Origin: Botrytis cinerea B05.10
Taxonomy: Eukaryota; Ascomycota; Leotiomycetes; Helotiales; Sclerotiniaceae
Length of the DNA stretch: 64,000 nucleotides
Assembly: GCF_000143535.2 (NCBI RefSeq)
Contig: NC_037316.1
Coordinates: forward strand, 558,001 to 622,000
Direction: 5' to 3'
Part shown: one piece after another, positions 1 through 10,500 of the stretch
Numbering within the stretch: position 1 is the first letter of the stretch
Layout: the number at the start of each line of letters is the position of its first letter
Position numbers and translations under genes: made by a program
Notes under the pieces: model-generated
Database searches by the model: none
What the model was told of the DNA's origin: nothing
The model's input: only the letters and a program-made list of their open reading frames with translations

Positions 1-992
1 AAGTCCACTCACTGTCTGCGTCTGCGAAGAAAACGAGGCTCGCCAAAATTATTTTCCCCGATGCTGCGCTGCCTCACACATCACATAACACAACATTTGA
101 ATGATCGGACACCTACTTAGGGATGCCAATGGTACAGCACAACAGATATTTGTTACTTTTCACACAAACGCATCTGTGACTATACCTGTTTATCCAATAT
201 GTCACCATGGATGTGAATATACAGCGAGTGCACACACATTTTCGTGTGGACTATACCAACCAGCATCAGCGCAAGCAAAAAACCATTCAAACAAAATACA
301 GTTCTTTCATTCGTCAATGTCCCTTGTAGGTGATCGTCAACTTCCCCGCACCTTCTCATTGATCTATGAAGAATGCCGGTTGAATACATATTATGATATT
401 ATCATTGTTATAACTTATACCTATCAAAGTGTTCTTGTCACAACAAACAAGAAAGTGTATCAAATCTACTATTAATCTGAGAGACCATCTTTCGTTTGCT
501 CATATCCAATTCTGTTACAGCTCCAAGTATCTAAAATTGATTCCTTGCATCAACCCCCCTCTCCAAGTTTCAACGTCCTACTACTTACACACCAGAGCTC
601 TGTCTGCTCTCTATATTTGATTTTATTGCCTTCCTCTTACATGTTTCTTGATGCTGTGCCACCAGAAGAGCAACATCGAGCCACTAACATTTTAACATTT
701 GCTGGCACCATTCACCATCAACTCATCGCTCAGCCTCTGACCTCTGACCTCTGACCACTCATACAGAGACGGACTATCACTCTTTATATACAATCTCCCA
801 TGTATACTACCTTTTCGAGCATTACTCAAGCAGCAAACTAACACAAGATCATAGTCGATTGACCACCCAACATCAACCACAATAGACGACTTGACCTCCA
901 AAACTCGAACCTTGCGAACTGGATCACCAGAGCTTCATTGAGACACACAAACTCCTAACATACATACCAATCTTCCAAATCCATCGTGAAAA
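1..992. other. Intergenic / upstream region, no supported gene
   Basis: I see no convincing gene here. The open frame at 101-475 has no recognisable domain. From about 540 onward the + strand becomes rich in C, T and A, which fits the 5' leader of the RS-rich frame that starts at 993. No tRNA or repeat array is visible. Confidence 0.5.
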
Positions 993-1532
993 ATGACACC
1001 CATTGACCCTCGCCCCGCAACCCACCCACCTTCCAACGAACCCTCTCCTCACCGCGGTCGTAAACGTCGTCGATCATCTGCTGCTTCTCCACCACCCATC
1101 ACAACCAGTACATCCACGAATTTCCGAGGTCGAGTTCGTCATCGATCACCTCAGACGTCTCATTTGACAACATCCTCGCAATTGCCATTATCCTCGCCCC
1201 TCAATATCAAATCAACAAACGCAAATGCAACTATGTCATCCCTCACAGCCACAGCCCCTAAAGTCAAATACCAAAAGACTCGCGCCTCAGCAACGACAAC
1301 AACAACGACTCCCTCCCCATCATCATCTCTCCTGCTTTGCTCTCCACGTTCAAAGAACCGGAGAGGCCAATCACCCTCCCGTTCTCGTAGCAAAGGCCAT
1401 TCAGATGACAAGGAGGTTCCCAGGAGAAGACAGAGAACCAGAAGCAGAAGTCGATCTCACAAAGTCGCGAATGATGAGAAGGATAGCAGTAAAGGAAAAA
1501 TGAAAGCTGTATCCGGGACAGAAAGAGCTTGA
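993..1532 (+). CDS. Hypothetical small basic RS-rich protein
   Basis: This is a single-exon frame of 179 codons starting at an ATG in an A-rich context (gaaaaATG). The protein is low in complexity. It has an N-terminal Pro/Ser/Thr-rich stretch, a poly-Thr run near residue 105, and a basic C-terminal half with Arg-Ser dipeptides such as RSRSRSK and RTRSRSRSHK around residues 128-157. RS dipeptides are typical of splicing-associated or other nuclear disordered proteins, but no RRM or other folded domain is present, so a splicing role would be guesswork. The preceding 450 bp are pyrimidine-rich, as in fungal 5' leaders. Against it being a gene: the composition is simple and there is no family match I recognise. 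Confidence 0.4.
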   Translation: MTPIDPRPATHPPSNEPSPHRGRKRRRSSAASPPPITTSTSTNFRGRVRHRSPQTSHLTTSSQLPLSSPLNIKSTNANATMSSLTATAPKVKYQKTRASATTTTTTPSPSSSLLLCSPRSKNRRGQSPSRSRSKGHSDDKEVPRRRQRTRSRSRSHKVANDEKDSSKGKMKAVSGTERA

Positions 1533-2214
1533 GACATAGGAATCTTGGAGTTTCATTGATTTTGTTCGCGGAAAGATACCCAGCTGGAATTGACTAATGA
1601 AGCACGATGAATACGATGTGGCCATATATCAAATGAAGACCCGAGAAGAATTCTCACTTGAGATACTTCTGAATGCCACGCCCTGGAGTATCCGAAGAAA
1701 GTTTGGGTTTGGATTGGATTGGACGTATGGTTCGGGTACGTACCAAGAATTTAGGAGTTTATTCCATTCTGGGCTAGGGAGCATGTAGGCAATGGGCAGA
1801 TAGGAGTTAGGCCTGAATGCATGGAATTTTTTTTTTATCTTCGAGAATAACAGTGGCTAGTCCGCTCAATGAATGGTAAATATCAAAAGCAAATGCCCAT
1901 CTTTGTTTACATGCTCTTTTTTACAATATTGCACTATATGCAAATAACATACTCTGTACCAAATCCTCTCTCTCTCATCAGTACTCAACCCCCCCCTAAC
2001 ATATAACATACAACACAAAGAAAACCTATCCCAAATCCCAAATCCCAAATCCCACCAACAAACCCCACCCGCCCACTCCACTCCACTCCATCCCATCCCG
2101 CCCATTCCTCAACCCCCGAGCAAAAACATGACATATAAATATCCTAATTTCCCCGTCCGCACCATCAAACAGGACAAACATCCTCCCTACTCACGAGAAG
2201 AGTAGCAACATCCC
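1533..2214. other. Intergenic, low-complexity tracts
   Basis: No gene is supported. It contains a T11 run near 1828-1838 and a tandem CCCAAAT repeat (about three copies near 2031-2052) inside a C-rich stretch just upstream of the tRNA gene. A 63-codon frame at 1597-1788 is too short and featureless to call. Confidence 0.45.
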
Positions 2215-2288
2215 GCCTCGGTGGCACAATTGGTTAGCGCGTGGGCCTTTTAAGCCCAAGGTTGAGGGTTCGAGCCCCTCCCGAGGCG
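2215..2288 (+). tRNA. tRNA-Lys, anticodon UUU, no intron
   Basis: A full cloverleaf can be drawn. The 7-bp acceptor stem pairs 2215-2221 (GCCTCGG) with 2281-2287 (CCGAGGC), with discriminator G at 2288. The D arm GCAC/GCGC has one A-C mismatch. The anticodon stem TGGGC/GCCCA encloses the loop CTTTTAA, giving anticodon TTT at 2249-2251. The T stem is GAGGG/CCCTC with loop TTCGAGC. The internal promoter boxes are clear (A box near 2222-2233, B box GGTTCGAGCCC at 2267-2277). There is no intron next to the anticodon. A long T run 23 nt downstream serves as terminator. Confidence 0.96.
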
Positions 2289-2310
2289 AATCGTATACTT
2301 TCGTCTTTGA

Positions 2311-2336
2311 TTTTTTCTTATTTTTTTTTTTTTTTT
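2311..2336 (+). terminator. RNA polymerase III T-run terminator of tRNA-Lys
   Basis: T6 at 2311-2316 followed by T16 at 2321-2336, interrupted only by CTTA. It begins 23 nt after the discriminator base of the tRNA. Runs of four or more T on the sense strand terminate RNA polymerase III. Confidence 0.75.
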
Positions 2337-3320
2337 GGAGGGAGGGACGGAGGAAGGAAGGGGGAGGGAGATATAGAGAGAGAGAGAGAGGAAGAGATAG
2401 ATACCTAGATAGACAGATATCTTTATATTTCTGTATATTAGTATATATATATACATACATACATCTATGTATCTATTCTATCCTATTTATCATCTATTTA
2501 TTGATTGTTTACTAATTACTAACTACTAACTACTAACTGCCAACTAACTAGATCGTTAGTTAGTAAAATGTATATATATACATACATAGCTAATGAATTA
2601 GAATGAGAACTTTTTTTGCAAATTTTTAAAGAGTTGGAAGGAAGGGCGAGGAAAAGTGTGAGTGGATTCTTCTTCATGGATCGATGGTCTTGAGATTGGT
2701 CTGGTGGAGTTGTTGGATCAAGTGGGTGGGGTTCTGAGGGAGAGGATGATGGAAAATACCTACCGTTATTCTGGTCGCTCTTGCATTGACATTGACATTT
2801 GCAAGCTCAATTTGTGATCAGGCAAATGTGAGATTGTTGGAGTCTTTCGGTGGCATACTTGTAATACTGAAACTCTGGCTGTCGTTTTCAATACTCAGCA
2901 CATATCATGTAGAAGTCTCGAAACTATTCAAGACACTATCCTTGCATTAGAAAGTCTTTATTCACAGTTCAACTGTAAACGAGTTCACCATTTCACATTT
3001 ATATTTTGTAGTTTTTCACCAATTCATAGGATACATTTATTAAATGTCATAAATCATGTTTTTGAAATCCTTCAATTCGCCATGCTGCTAAATACATGAA
3101 GACTCGAAATGAAAACAGAAGCTCAAGAAATGTGAAAAGGCTCATCTGTCTATCACATGGCGTGCGGCTAGCTTTTTATACCAAATCGGCTATCAAGCCG
3201 AAGTGGTTAACGAGCATTCGCTCATAAAATCATGAAAGCGCCGAGCTTGAGATAATCTTGATGTGAAATGTGCATGGGAATATGGAAAGGACGGTATCTT
3301 TTATTTTGGAAATTCGTTCT
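2337..3320. other. Intergenic between tRNA and EF2 3' end, with microsatellites
   Basis: No gene is supported. A purine tract follows the tRNA terminator, including an AG dinucleotide run at 2375-2391. It leads into AT-rich imperfect repeats: TATATA/CATACATA near 2440-2465 and 2570-2590, and ACTAACT near 2515-2540. The last 300 bp before 3320 are the 3' flank of the EF2 gene on the minus strand. Confidence 0.5.
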
Positions 3321-6130
3321 TTACAGCTTGTCATAGTACTATTGAAATGGTTAGCGAAATGTTTTCTTGTGCAAGAGATTATGATGTAAAGTAGACTTAC
3401 GTTCTCGTAACCTGGAACCTCAACCTTGATACCCTTACGTTTACGGAGCTCTTGGACGATTTGTCCAGTCTTGGAGGTTGCGTCAATTGGCGATCCACCT
3501 GGAAGAATTTGCCAATGATCGAAGATGGATTGTGGGAAAGCTTGACCAGAAGTGTGGGAACGGAGATCAGCGTTGAATCCGAAAGATTCACCGACTGGCA
3601 AGTATGCCTTAATGGTGAAAAGAGGAGTTCCTGGACGTTGCTCCTCAGCGAAGACGTGACCTCTTCTTCTGGTGAGAACACCGTAAACACCACCCATGGC
3701 AGATTCTGGTACTTGAATCTCGACCAAGAAGACTGGCTCGAGGAGACCTGGCTCAGCCAAGAGGGTAGAAGCGTACAAGACACGACGGGTAGTTGGCATG
3801 ACTTGTCCGGAACCACGATGGATAGCATCAGCGTGGAGGGTAACATCCATGATGTTGAATCTGCAAGATCTCATTGGCTCTTCGGCAATTGGACCTTCTC
3901 TTGAAGCCCATTGGAAACCGGAGACGACGGAATCCTTGATTTCGTTCAAGTATTGAACAGCCTTGGTTTGATCAACCAACAAGTTGGCACCGTTGGTGTC
4001 TGGACCGAAACACCAAATCTTACGGGCATCAGTGACATCCCATCCGTGCTCATCGGCCAAGATACGGGCACGAGCCTTGAAATCGTCACGGGGACCGATC
4101 TTTCCGGCCTCGATCTCCTTGGAAACCTCCTCGTCGAGAGGCTCAGCGATCATGTAAAGACGGTTGTGCTTGTTGGGGGATTTGGAAAGAGCAGTCATGC
4201 TGGACTTGCCAGTGACGGTCTCACGGTATGGAACGACAGGGTCGGAGATACGGAGAGGAACACCAGCGTGGTCCTCCTCGAGATCCTTCAAGCAAATTTC
4301 CAAATGCAACTCACCGGCACCAGCAACAACGTGCTCACCGGATTCGGAGATGAAAGTCAAAACACAAGGATCGGACTTGGAGAGACGCTTGAGACCTTCG
4401 ACAAGCTTGGGGAGATCTTGAGCGTTCTTGACCTCGACTGAACGTTGGACGACAGGGGAGACGGAGAACTTCATGACCTTCAAGTTGTGAGCGGTATCAC
4501 TGGTGGTGAGGGTACCAGACTTCAACAAGAATTGATCGATACCGACCAATCCGAGAATGTTACCGGCTGGAACATCATCGATAGGGTCGACCTTACCACC
4601 CATCATGAGAACAACACGTTGGATGGCCTTGATGAACAAATCGTCCTTCTTGCCAGGGGTGTAGTTAGGACCCTGGATACGGACCTTCAAACCGGAACGG
4701 ACGGTACCAGCGAAGACACGACCGAAAGCGTAGAAACGTCCCTTATCAGATGTTGGTACCATCTTGGAGACGTACAACATAAGAGGAGCCTTGGGGTCAC
4801 AGTCACGGATACCAATGCAGGCCTCATCATCTGGAGGACCCTCGTACAAGGTCTCAGCACGGTACTTTTGGGCAGTAACTGGGGATGGGAGATGGAGAAT
4901 CAACATCTCCAAAAGAGCATCAGCAGCTGGCAAGAAAGTACGCATGACAACCTTGAGAAGTTGCTTGCCCTCCTTGTCTTTGTCATCTGGAGAAAGCTTG
5001 ATGTTAAGCTTCTCGAGGAGAGTTGGGATCTCGTCCTTCTTGAAGTTCATGACAGCAGCGAAGATACGGAAGATAGGGTCGAGGATGAACTGGTTGAAAG
5101 CACGCTCCAACTCCTTACCCTCGTGGGAAGACTTGGTGGTCCACTTCTTGGTGTGTGGGTTGAAGTAGTTGTCGCCCCAGAGACGCTCCATCATCTTGTT
5201 TCTGTCAACACCGAATTTCTTGGCGTATCTTTGAGCGAATTGTCTGATGGTGAAAGCCCATCCGTGGAGACCGGAACCGAAAGCAACCGTTCCCTTACCT
5301 GGGTAAACTTGGACGTCACCCAAAGATTTGTCGAAGTAGGTAGAGATAACGACGTTGACGGACTCGATGGTTCTGGAGAAAGATTGGTAAAGATCTTCCT
5401 TGGAGACTTGCAACTCGAGGAGAGCACGATCGACCTTGTTGATGATAACAACAGGCTTGATACGCTCACCAAGAGCTTGACGGAGGACAGTCTCGGTTTG
5501 CACACAAACACCTTCAATGGTATCGACGACAACGAGAGCACCATCAGTGACACGGAGAGCAGCAGTGACTTCAGAGGAGAAATCAACGTGACCAGGTGAA
5601 TCGATCAAGTTGATCAAGAAATCTCTTCCGTCGGTCTTTTGGCCAACAATGTCCTTCAAGTCTTCATCGTCTGGGAGGTTACCGTAGAGGGAGATGGCAG
5701 TGGACTTGATGGTGATACCACGCTCTTGTTCATCGGCACGAGTATCGGTAGCTCTGGCATCACCAGCCTTTGCGGCGGAGATAATACCAGCCTTGGAGAG
5801 CAAGGAATCGGTAAGGGTAGATTTTCCGTGGTCGACGTGGGCAATGACGGACATGTTACGAACGTTCGTAGCCTTGTCCATCAATTGGCGGACCTCCTCA
5901 ACGGTGAAGCTGCAAAGGGAAGAATTGTTAGCAAACAGTTCATTGTCAACAGCATAAGCTTATCTCCGAATCCTCCATCTCGAGCTTATCATTTCCAAGT
6001 CCTTAATCCATCAAAACAAGATGGCTCAAGATACTTTTTGATGATTTGCGATCCGGTAGTTCGATCTATGCATCTGCCACAGATGGTATGATGTTAAGAG
6101 AAAGGAAAAAAAGGATACTTACTTAACCAT
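3321..6130 (-). CDS. EFT1/EF2: Elongation factor 2 (EF-2), three exons
   Basis: Translocase GTPase that moves tRNA and mRNA through the cytosolic 80S ribosome. Exons (minus strand): 6123-6130, 3401-5909, 3321-3338; introns of 213 and 62 nt with GTAAGT donors. The spliced product is 844 residues, the normal size for EF-2. The first exon supplies only ATG GTT AA, and the ending YYDKL comes from the 18-nt last exon. Visible motifs: the P-loop AHVDHGKST at residues 26-34, the switch region [20 protein letters not shown], and the domain IV loop DAIHRGSGQ, whose His700 is the expected diphthamide target. Codon use is strongly biased to C-ending codons, as expected for a highly expressed gene, and this creates long antisense frames. 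The 5' flank has a CT-rich tract on the sense strand. Confidence 0.97.
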
Positions 6131-6327
6131 GTTGGCGGTGGTGCTTCGAGAAGCTGATTAAAGAAGATGTATTGTTTTGACGTTCGACACACGCTCGAAC
6201 GAAAGATACTTGAGTGGTTTATTGAACCACCTGAAGTATCGTAAATGATTTGTAGATACCTGCTACAGACCCAAAGTATTTGGGATAGAGAGATAATACA
6301 AAGAAAGATTTGGTGATACTTTCGATG

Positions 6328-6366
6328 TAGAATGAGAGGAAGAAGAAGAGGGGGAGAAAAGGAAGT
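6328..6366 (-). promoter_or_regulatory. CT-rich tract upstream of EF2
   Basis: On the minus strand this is an almost pure pyrimidine stretch about 200-240 bp upstream of the EF2 start codon. Pyrimidine-rich tracts near the transcription start are common in strongly expressed fungal genes. Its role here is inferred from position only. Confidence 0.4.
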
Positions 6367-7530
6367 CTTGTATAAAGGTGGGCAAGAATCTGGTAGGAAA
6401 AGATCTCGGGTGGGGCAGGTAAAAAGTGGCGGGGTTCCAATTGTAATCTGGAAATTTTTCACTTAATTTTTCTGCACGGGAATGGGTGGCTAGGCAACTA
6501 TAGTTCATGCCTTAAGAGGGTTAGTGCCCTAGAGGAGGGTTTGGCATGGCGATGAGTAGCATTCATCTACCAATTGCAAGCAAGATTGATAGCAATTCAC
6601 ATCATGCAATCCATCCCATTTATGAAGCGTACGGCGGTATGCAGCTGCGTTCTTTATTTCTGCCGCATGTCATTGGTTCATTCTATAAAAGGTGTATTAG
6701 TAAAGGGTGCGTTATCGCTTTGTGCCGTTGAGGTCACCGTACATGTGCCATTGTTTGCTGTGTCACCCTGCGGTACTAGGCATACATAGTAGAACTTTAA
6801 CTTCACCCTCCTCATTCACTAGAGGTGCTTGGTGGGGAGGGGGAGGGGAACCTGTTACAGTGCATATGAACGGCCCAATATGATTTGTGTGTAATAATAA
6901 ATTCAGCACTCTATCGTTGATGCATACAGAAACTCCACCACATCACAGGATTTGTCTAGGAGATGGCCACATCAAAGAATTCACGATTTATCTACCTATA
7001 GCTATTCACTATTTGGGTATACGTATTATGATCGCTAAGCTCCTACCTCGGGAGCTACCTCGGGAGCTATGCAACCTTATAACTAAGTCACCACAAAGAA
7101 GCAACTGTTCAAAGGTAGGTACCTACTAGCAACTGCCTACTAGGTAATTAATTCACCCGGCCAACATTTACCCCTCCTCCTGACTCACCGCCCTGCCGGC
7201 ATGACAAATCCGGTCTGCGTCAGACGAATCGAGGAATTCAATTGACATAAAAATCAATCAATCACAAGCTATGACAAGTTATAGATTTGGTAACATGACA
7301 TTCAATCACTATTCATAACATCAACTCAAATACTAGGGAAGTTGATATATCAAGAATAATAAATTGAATATTAATAAGTTGCTACTAATGGTATAAACTC
7401 AACTAGCTACCCTAGGACCAACTTCTAGTCCTCCATCAGAAGATCATCACTCCCGCTCCATCGCTTTTACTTGTAAAGATTATGTGTGAAATCGATACAT
7501 GAAAAAATGTTTCGCAGAGTTGACATGTGC
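6367..7530. other. Intergenic between EF2 5' side and CSF1 3' end
   Basis: No gene is supported; frames are short and featureless. A 12-bp direct repeat (tacctcgggagc) lies at 7044-7055 and 7056-7067, overlapping a small AGCTCC/GGAGCT inverted pair. TAGGTA-type motifs cluster at 7114-7145. The stretch 7250-7400 is AT-rich. Confidence 0.5.
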
Positions 7531-10500
7531 TCAAGAAGACCCTAAAATCTTTTCGTAGGCATCCTCTACCTCCCCAGCCAATTCTAATAACGCTACAATC
7601 ACTATTTGATGTGTGAGATTTGGAAGTCGTTCTCGATGTAACCCAAAAAATTCCAAGGGTGGCGTTGCTTCACCTAGACTTTGAAGGAGAGGTGTCTCGA
7701 TGACAGGGGGCTCAAGGGCTGTGTATTCGTATTTCGATAGAGGAACGTTGACTTCGGCTGTAATCTTTTGTTGCTCGCGCTCTTGACTTTGTGGATCTTC
7801 TGCGTTTGGTACACCCGTAATTTTCAGAGCCGAGGGTGGTAAAGGCTTTCCTAGTCTTTGTGCTAATGCTTTTGTGTGTGCACCGTACATGCTACGGATG
7901 TAGCTGACACGAGAATAATTCCATCCAACCTCGACCTTCCCTTCAAAGGAGCTTTTAAATATGTAATCAATGTGGTTGGAACCAGGTGCCTGCCAAGTTT
8001 GCATCGTGGCCTCGACCTGGGGAACTTTCAATATGGTACCGCCCCGAGATCCCGTGACACTATTGACCACATCTTCTACAGAAAGGTCGCTAACGGACTT
8101 TGGCGCCTCGTCTTGCTTCACTCCAGCAAGCCCAATGCGAAGCTGACCAAGAGTGAGACCTAAAATACTGTGAATCTTTCCCCGATCCATGGTTACCGCA
8201 AATCGTGCCTGTGCATTGAGTGCCTCGATTTTAAAGACTTGGTGGTCGGAGAATGTGCTTGGAAACGCCCCTATATTCAATGCTTTCAGTGTGACAATCA
8301 CATCAGTGTGCAGTGAGACGGGTGATTTCGACTTTTTTGATTTCGGCTCCGTAACAGGTGCTTTGGGATTGGGTGTCATTGCCTGAGAGATCGATTTACG
8401 TTTAATGTATTTTTCAATTTCCGAAAGGGACGTTTCATAATTACTCTTCTTCTCTTGAGCAAGTCGCAAGAATGCTTGGTATAGAGCGAGTGCTTGCGAT
8501 GCGGTCGTTGCCGTGCAGAAAATCTGTACGGCTTCCCCGTCTAAGATGGCAACGAGTCGATCTCCCTTTGCCTGCGTGCCATTACGAACATTATACATAA
8601 GGAATTCGAAAGAAGTGATGTCCGCAACTAAGAAGGCTTGATAATCAAATGCAGCCTTAACTCTCAATTGGCTGAAACCCAAAGAGCCTTGGACTAGTGG
8701 TGTTTGATTCAGTGCCTTCTCGCGTGCTGGCCATTGGATTGAGGTACGCATTTTGAAATCCTGAAGTGCCACGAATCCACTCATTCTGCCTGAACTGTCA
8801 ACACCAACTTTGTCAAAGCCGAGACAGAGATTTTGCTCCCAGTCCGAATTCTTTTTGGATGAGATCCAGAAATTTGATATAATAAAAGCAGATTTGCCAA
8901 TAGCCTGGCCGAGGTCCAATTGAACGTCCAGCTCAGCAATGGAGACTGTAGCATTCCAAGGGAAAGCACCAGTTGCTGCAACTTGCTGGTATCTCTGCAC
9001 GAGAAAAGTTGATGATTGTACATTGTCAGTTGATGATACAGGAGCTGTAGAGCCTTCACGCAACTCTTGTGGAACCCAAATCTCCCTAAAGAGCAAAAAA
9101 TCTTGTAATTGCTTGGCATTGATCAAGACTTTCATGGGGCTAATCTTTAATATTGCAGACATTCCACTGGTACCACTCACATGCTTACTATTCATGAGAG
9201 ATAGGAAGATTGATTCAACATCAAAGCTCCCCGTAGATTCTCTGGAGTAAACATGTTGTACTGAGGCTTGCAGCCTTGAGAAAGCAACGGATGCAGCAAA
9301 GAAATGCCCATGCTCGGTCGATCGGACCGTGTTGACAGTTAAATAAATTTCATCAAATCGCGCGCTAGCAGCAACACGAGCTATAGGTTGACAGCTGAGA
9401 GTGAATTCTTGCTTGCAGATTCTAAGCCCTAGGTTGAGGCGGGTGCGGCCAAGGACGGTACTGGGATCAGCTGCCAAAATGTTATCGTCATCGGCGCCCA
9501 TGAACTTTTGTGGAGATGTTTTTGGAACCGACTTTTTATCCTTACCATCCTCGCTTACAATGTCTTTGACTGACGAAGATATCTCGAGAATGAGAGGCAC
9601 AACTGATGGATATAGTATGTTTGTCGAAGCGTCCACTTTCACCTCAGCATTCAGAGATGGGTCATCAAGGCCATTATCTGTGTACTCTATCTTCCAAGCT
9701 AGGCCAGGTGCGCGTAAGACTGTGCTACTACCCGCATCCTTATGTGTGAACTGCCCATATCTTCCAGCATGAGGCACGCGACCCGTCGTGCCTGCTTGAT
9801 TTGTTTGTGTGGTCTCTGTCAATTTTCTACCCGACAGATATACAACGGCTCCAGCAAAGTCTGCATCCACTAGTAAAGACTCCATACGTTTCTTCCCGAA
9901 GAAGGGCTGCCTTTTGTTGGGAGACGTTGGAGGTAATAGTGTCGGTGGTGGGCTTGCACTCCATGTAGCTGATGCTACCCGTACCATCTCGGTAGCAGAT
10001 CCAATTGATCGTTGAAGCTCAGCGGCAGGTATGATGAATTGAGAAGTCAGTCGCAGATCAAGTGATTTTCCTGCCGCTTGAAATGCCAATCTACGAGTAT
10101 TTTGACCAGAGATATATCCAACATTAAAGATAACTTCTGGCAATAAAGCTGAGTTAAGCGAACGTTGGATTTTGTCATGTGACGAGGGTACCATTTGCAG
10201 TTGTAGATCTTCAATGGTAAGTCGAGCAGAATTCTCCTTCCTCGTTGATAAATCAATGCGTTTCAATGAAAGAACCAGATTTTCCTTCTCAGACTGCGAG
10301 ATGCGATCGTTTTCTGTATTCCCAACCAGCCAACTAACTTGGATGTTGAGCAATTCGAGAGTGTACATTGAAGCAAACATAATAGTAGACGTTGAGCCAG
10401 CAACGCTATCATGATCTTTGGGCTCATCGTTGACTGTGATCCTTGGTCTAGACTTACGAAATTTCTTCAAATACTGTTTTTCCCTAGTGAAGTCGATGTC

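Noticed and set aside
101..475. 124-codon + strand frame at the window start
   Set aside because: Mixed composition without motifs and a competing minus-strand frame; no evidence of splicing or family.
2191..2460. Minus-strand frame across the tRNA gene, containing REGLEPSTLGL and GPRANQLCHRG
   Set aside because: It is the antisense translation of the tRNA-Lys gene, a well-known false protein in databases.
4445..5599. 384-codon + strand frame over EF2, and smaller ones at 3452-3904, 3911-4441 and 5639-6091
   Set aside because: They are antisense to EF2 and arise from its strong C-ending codon bias; no family similarity.
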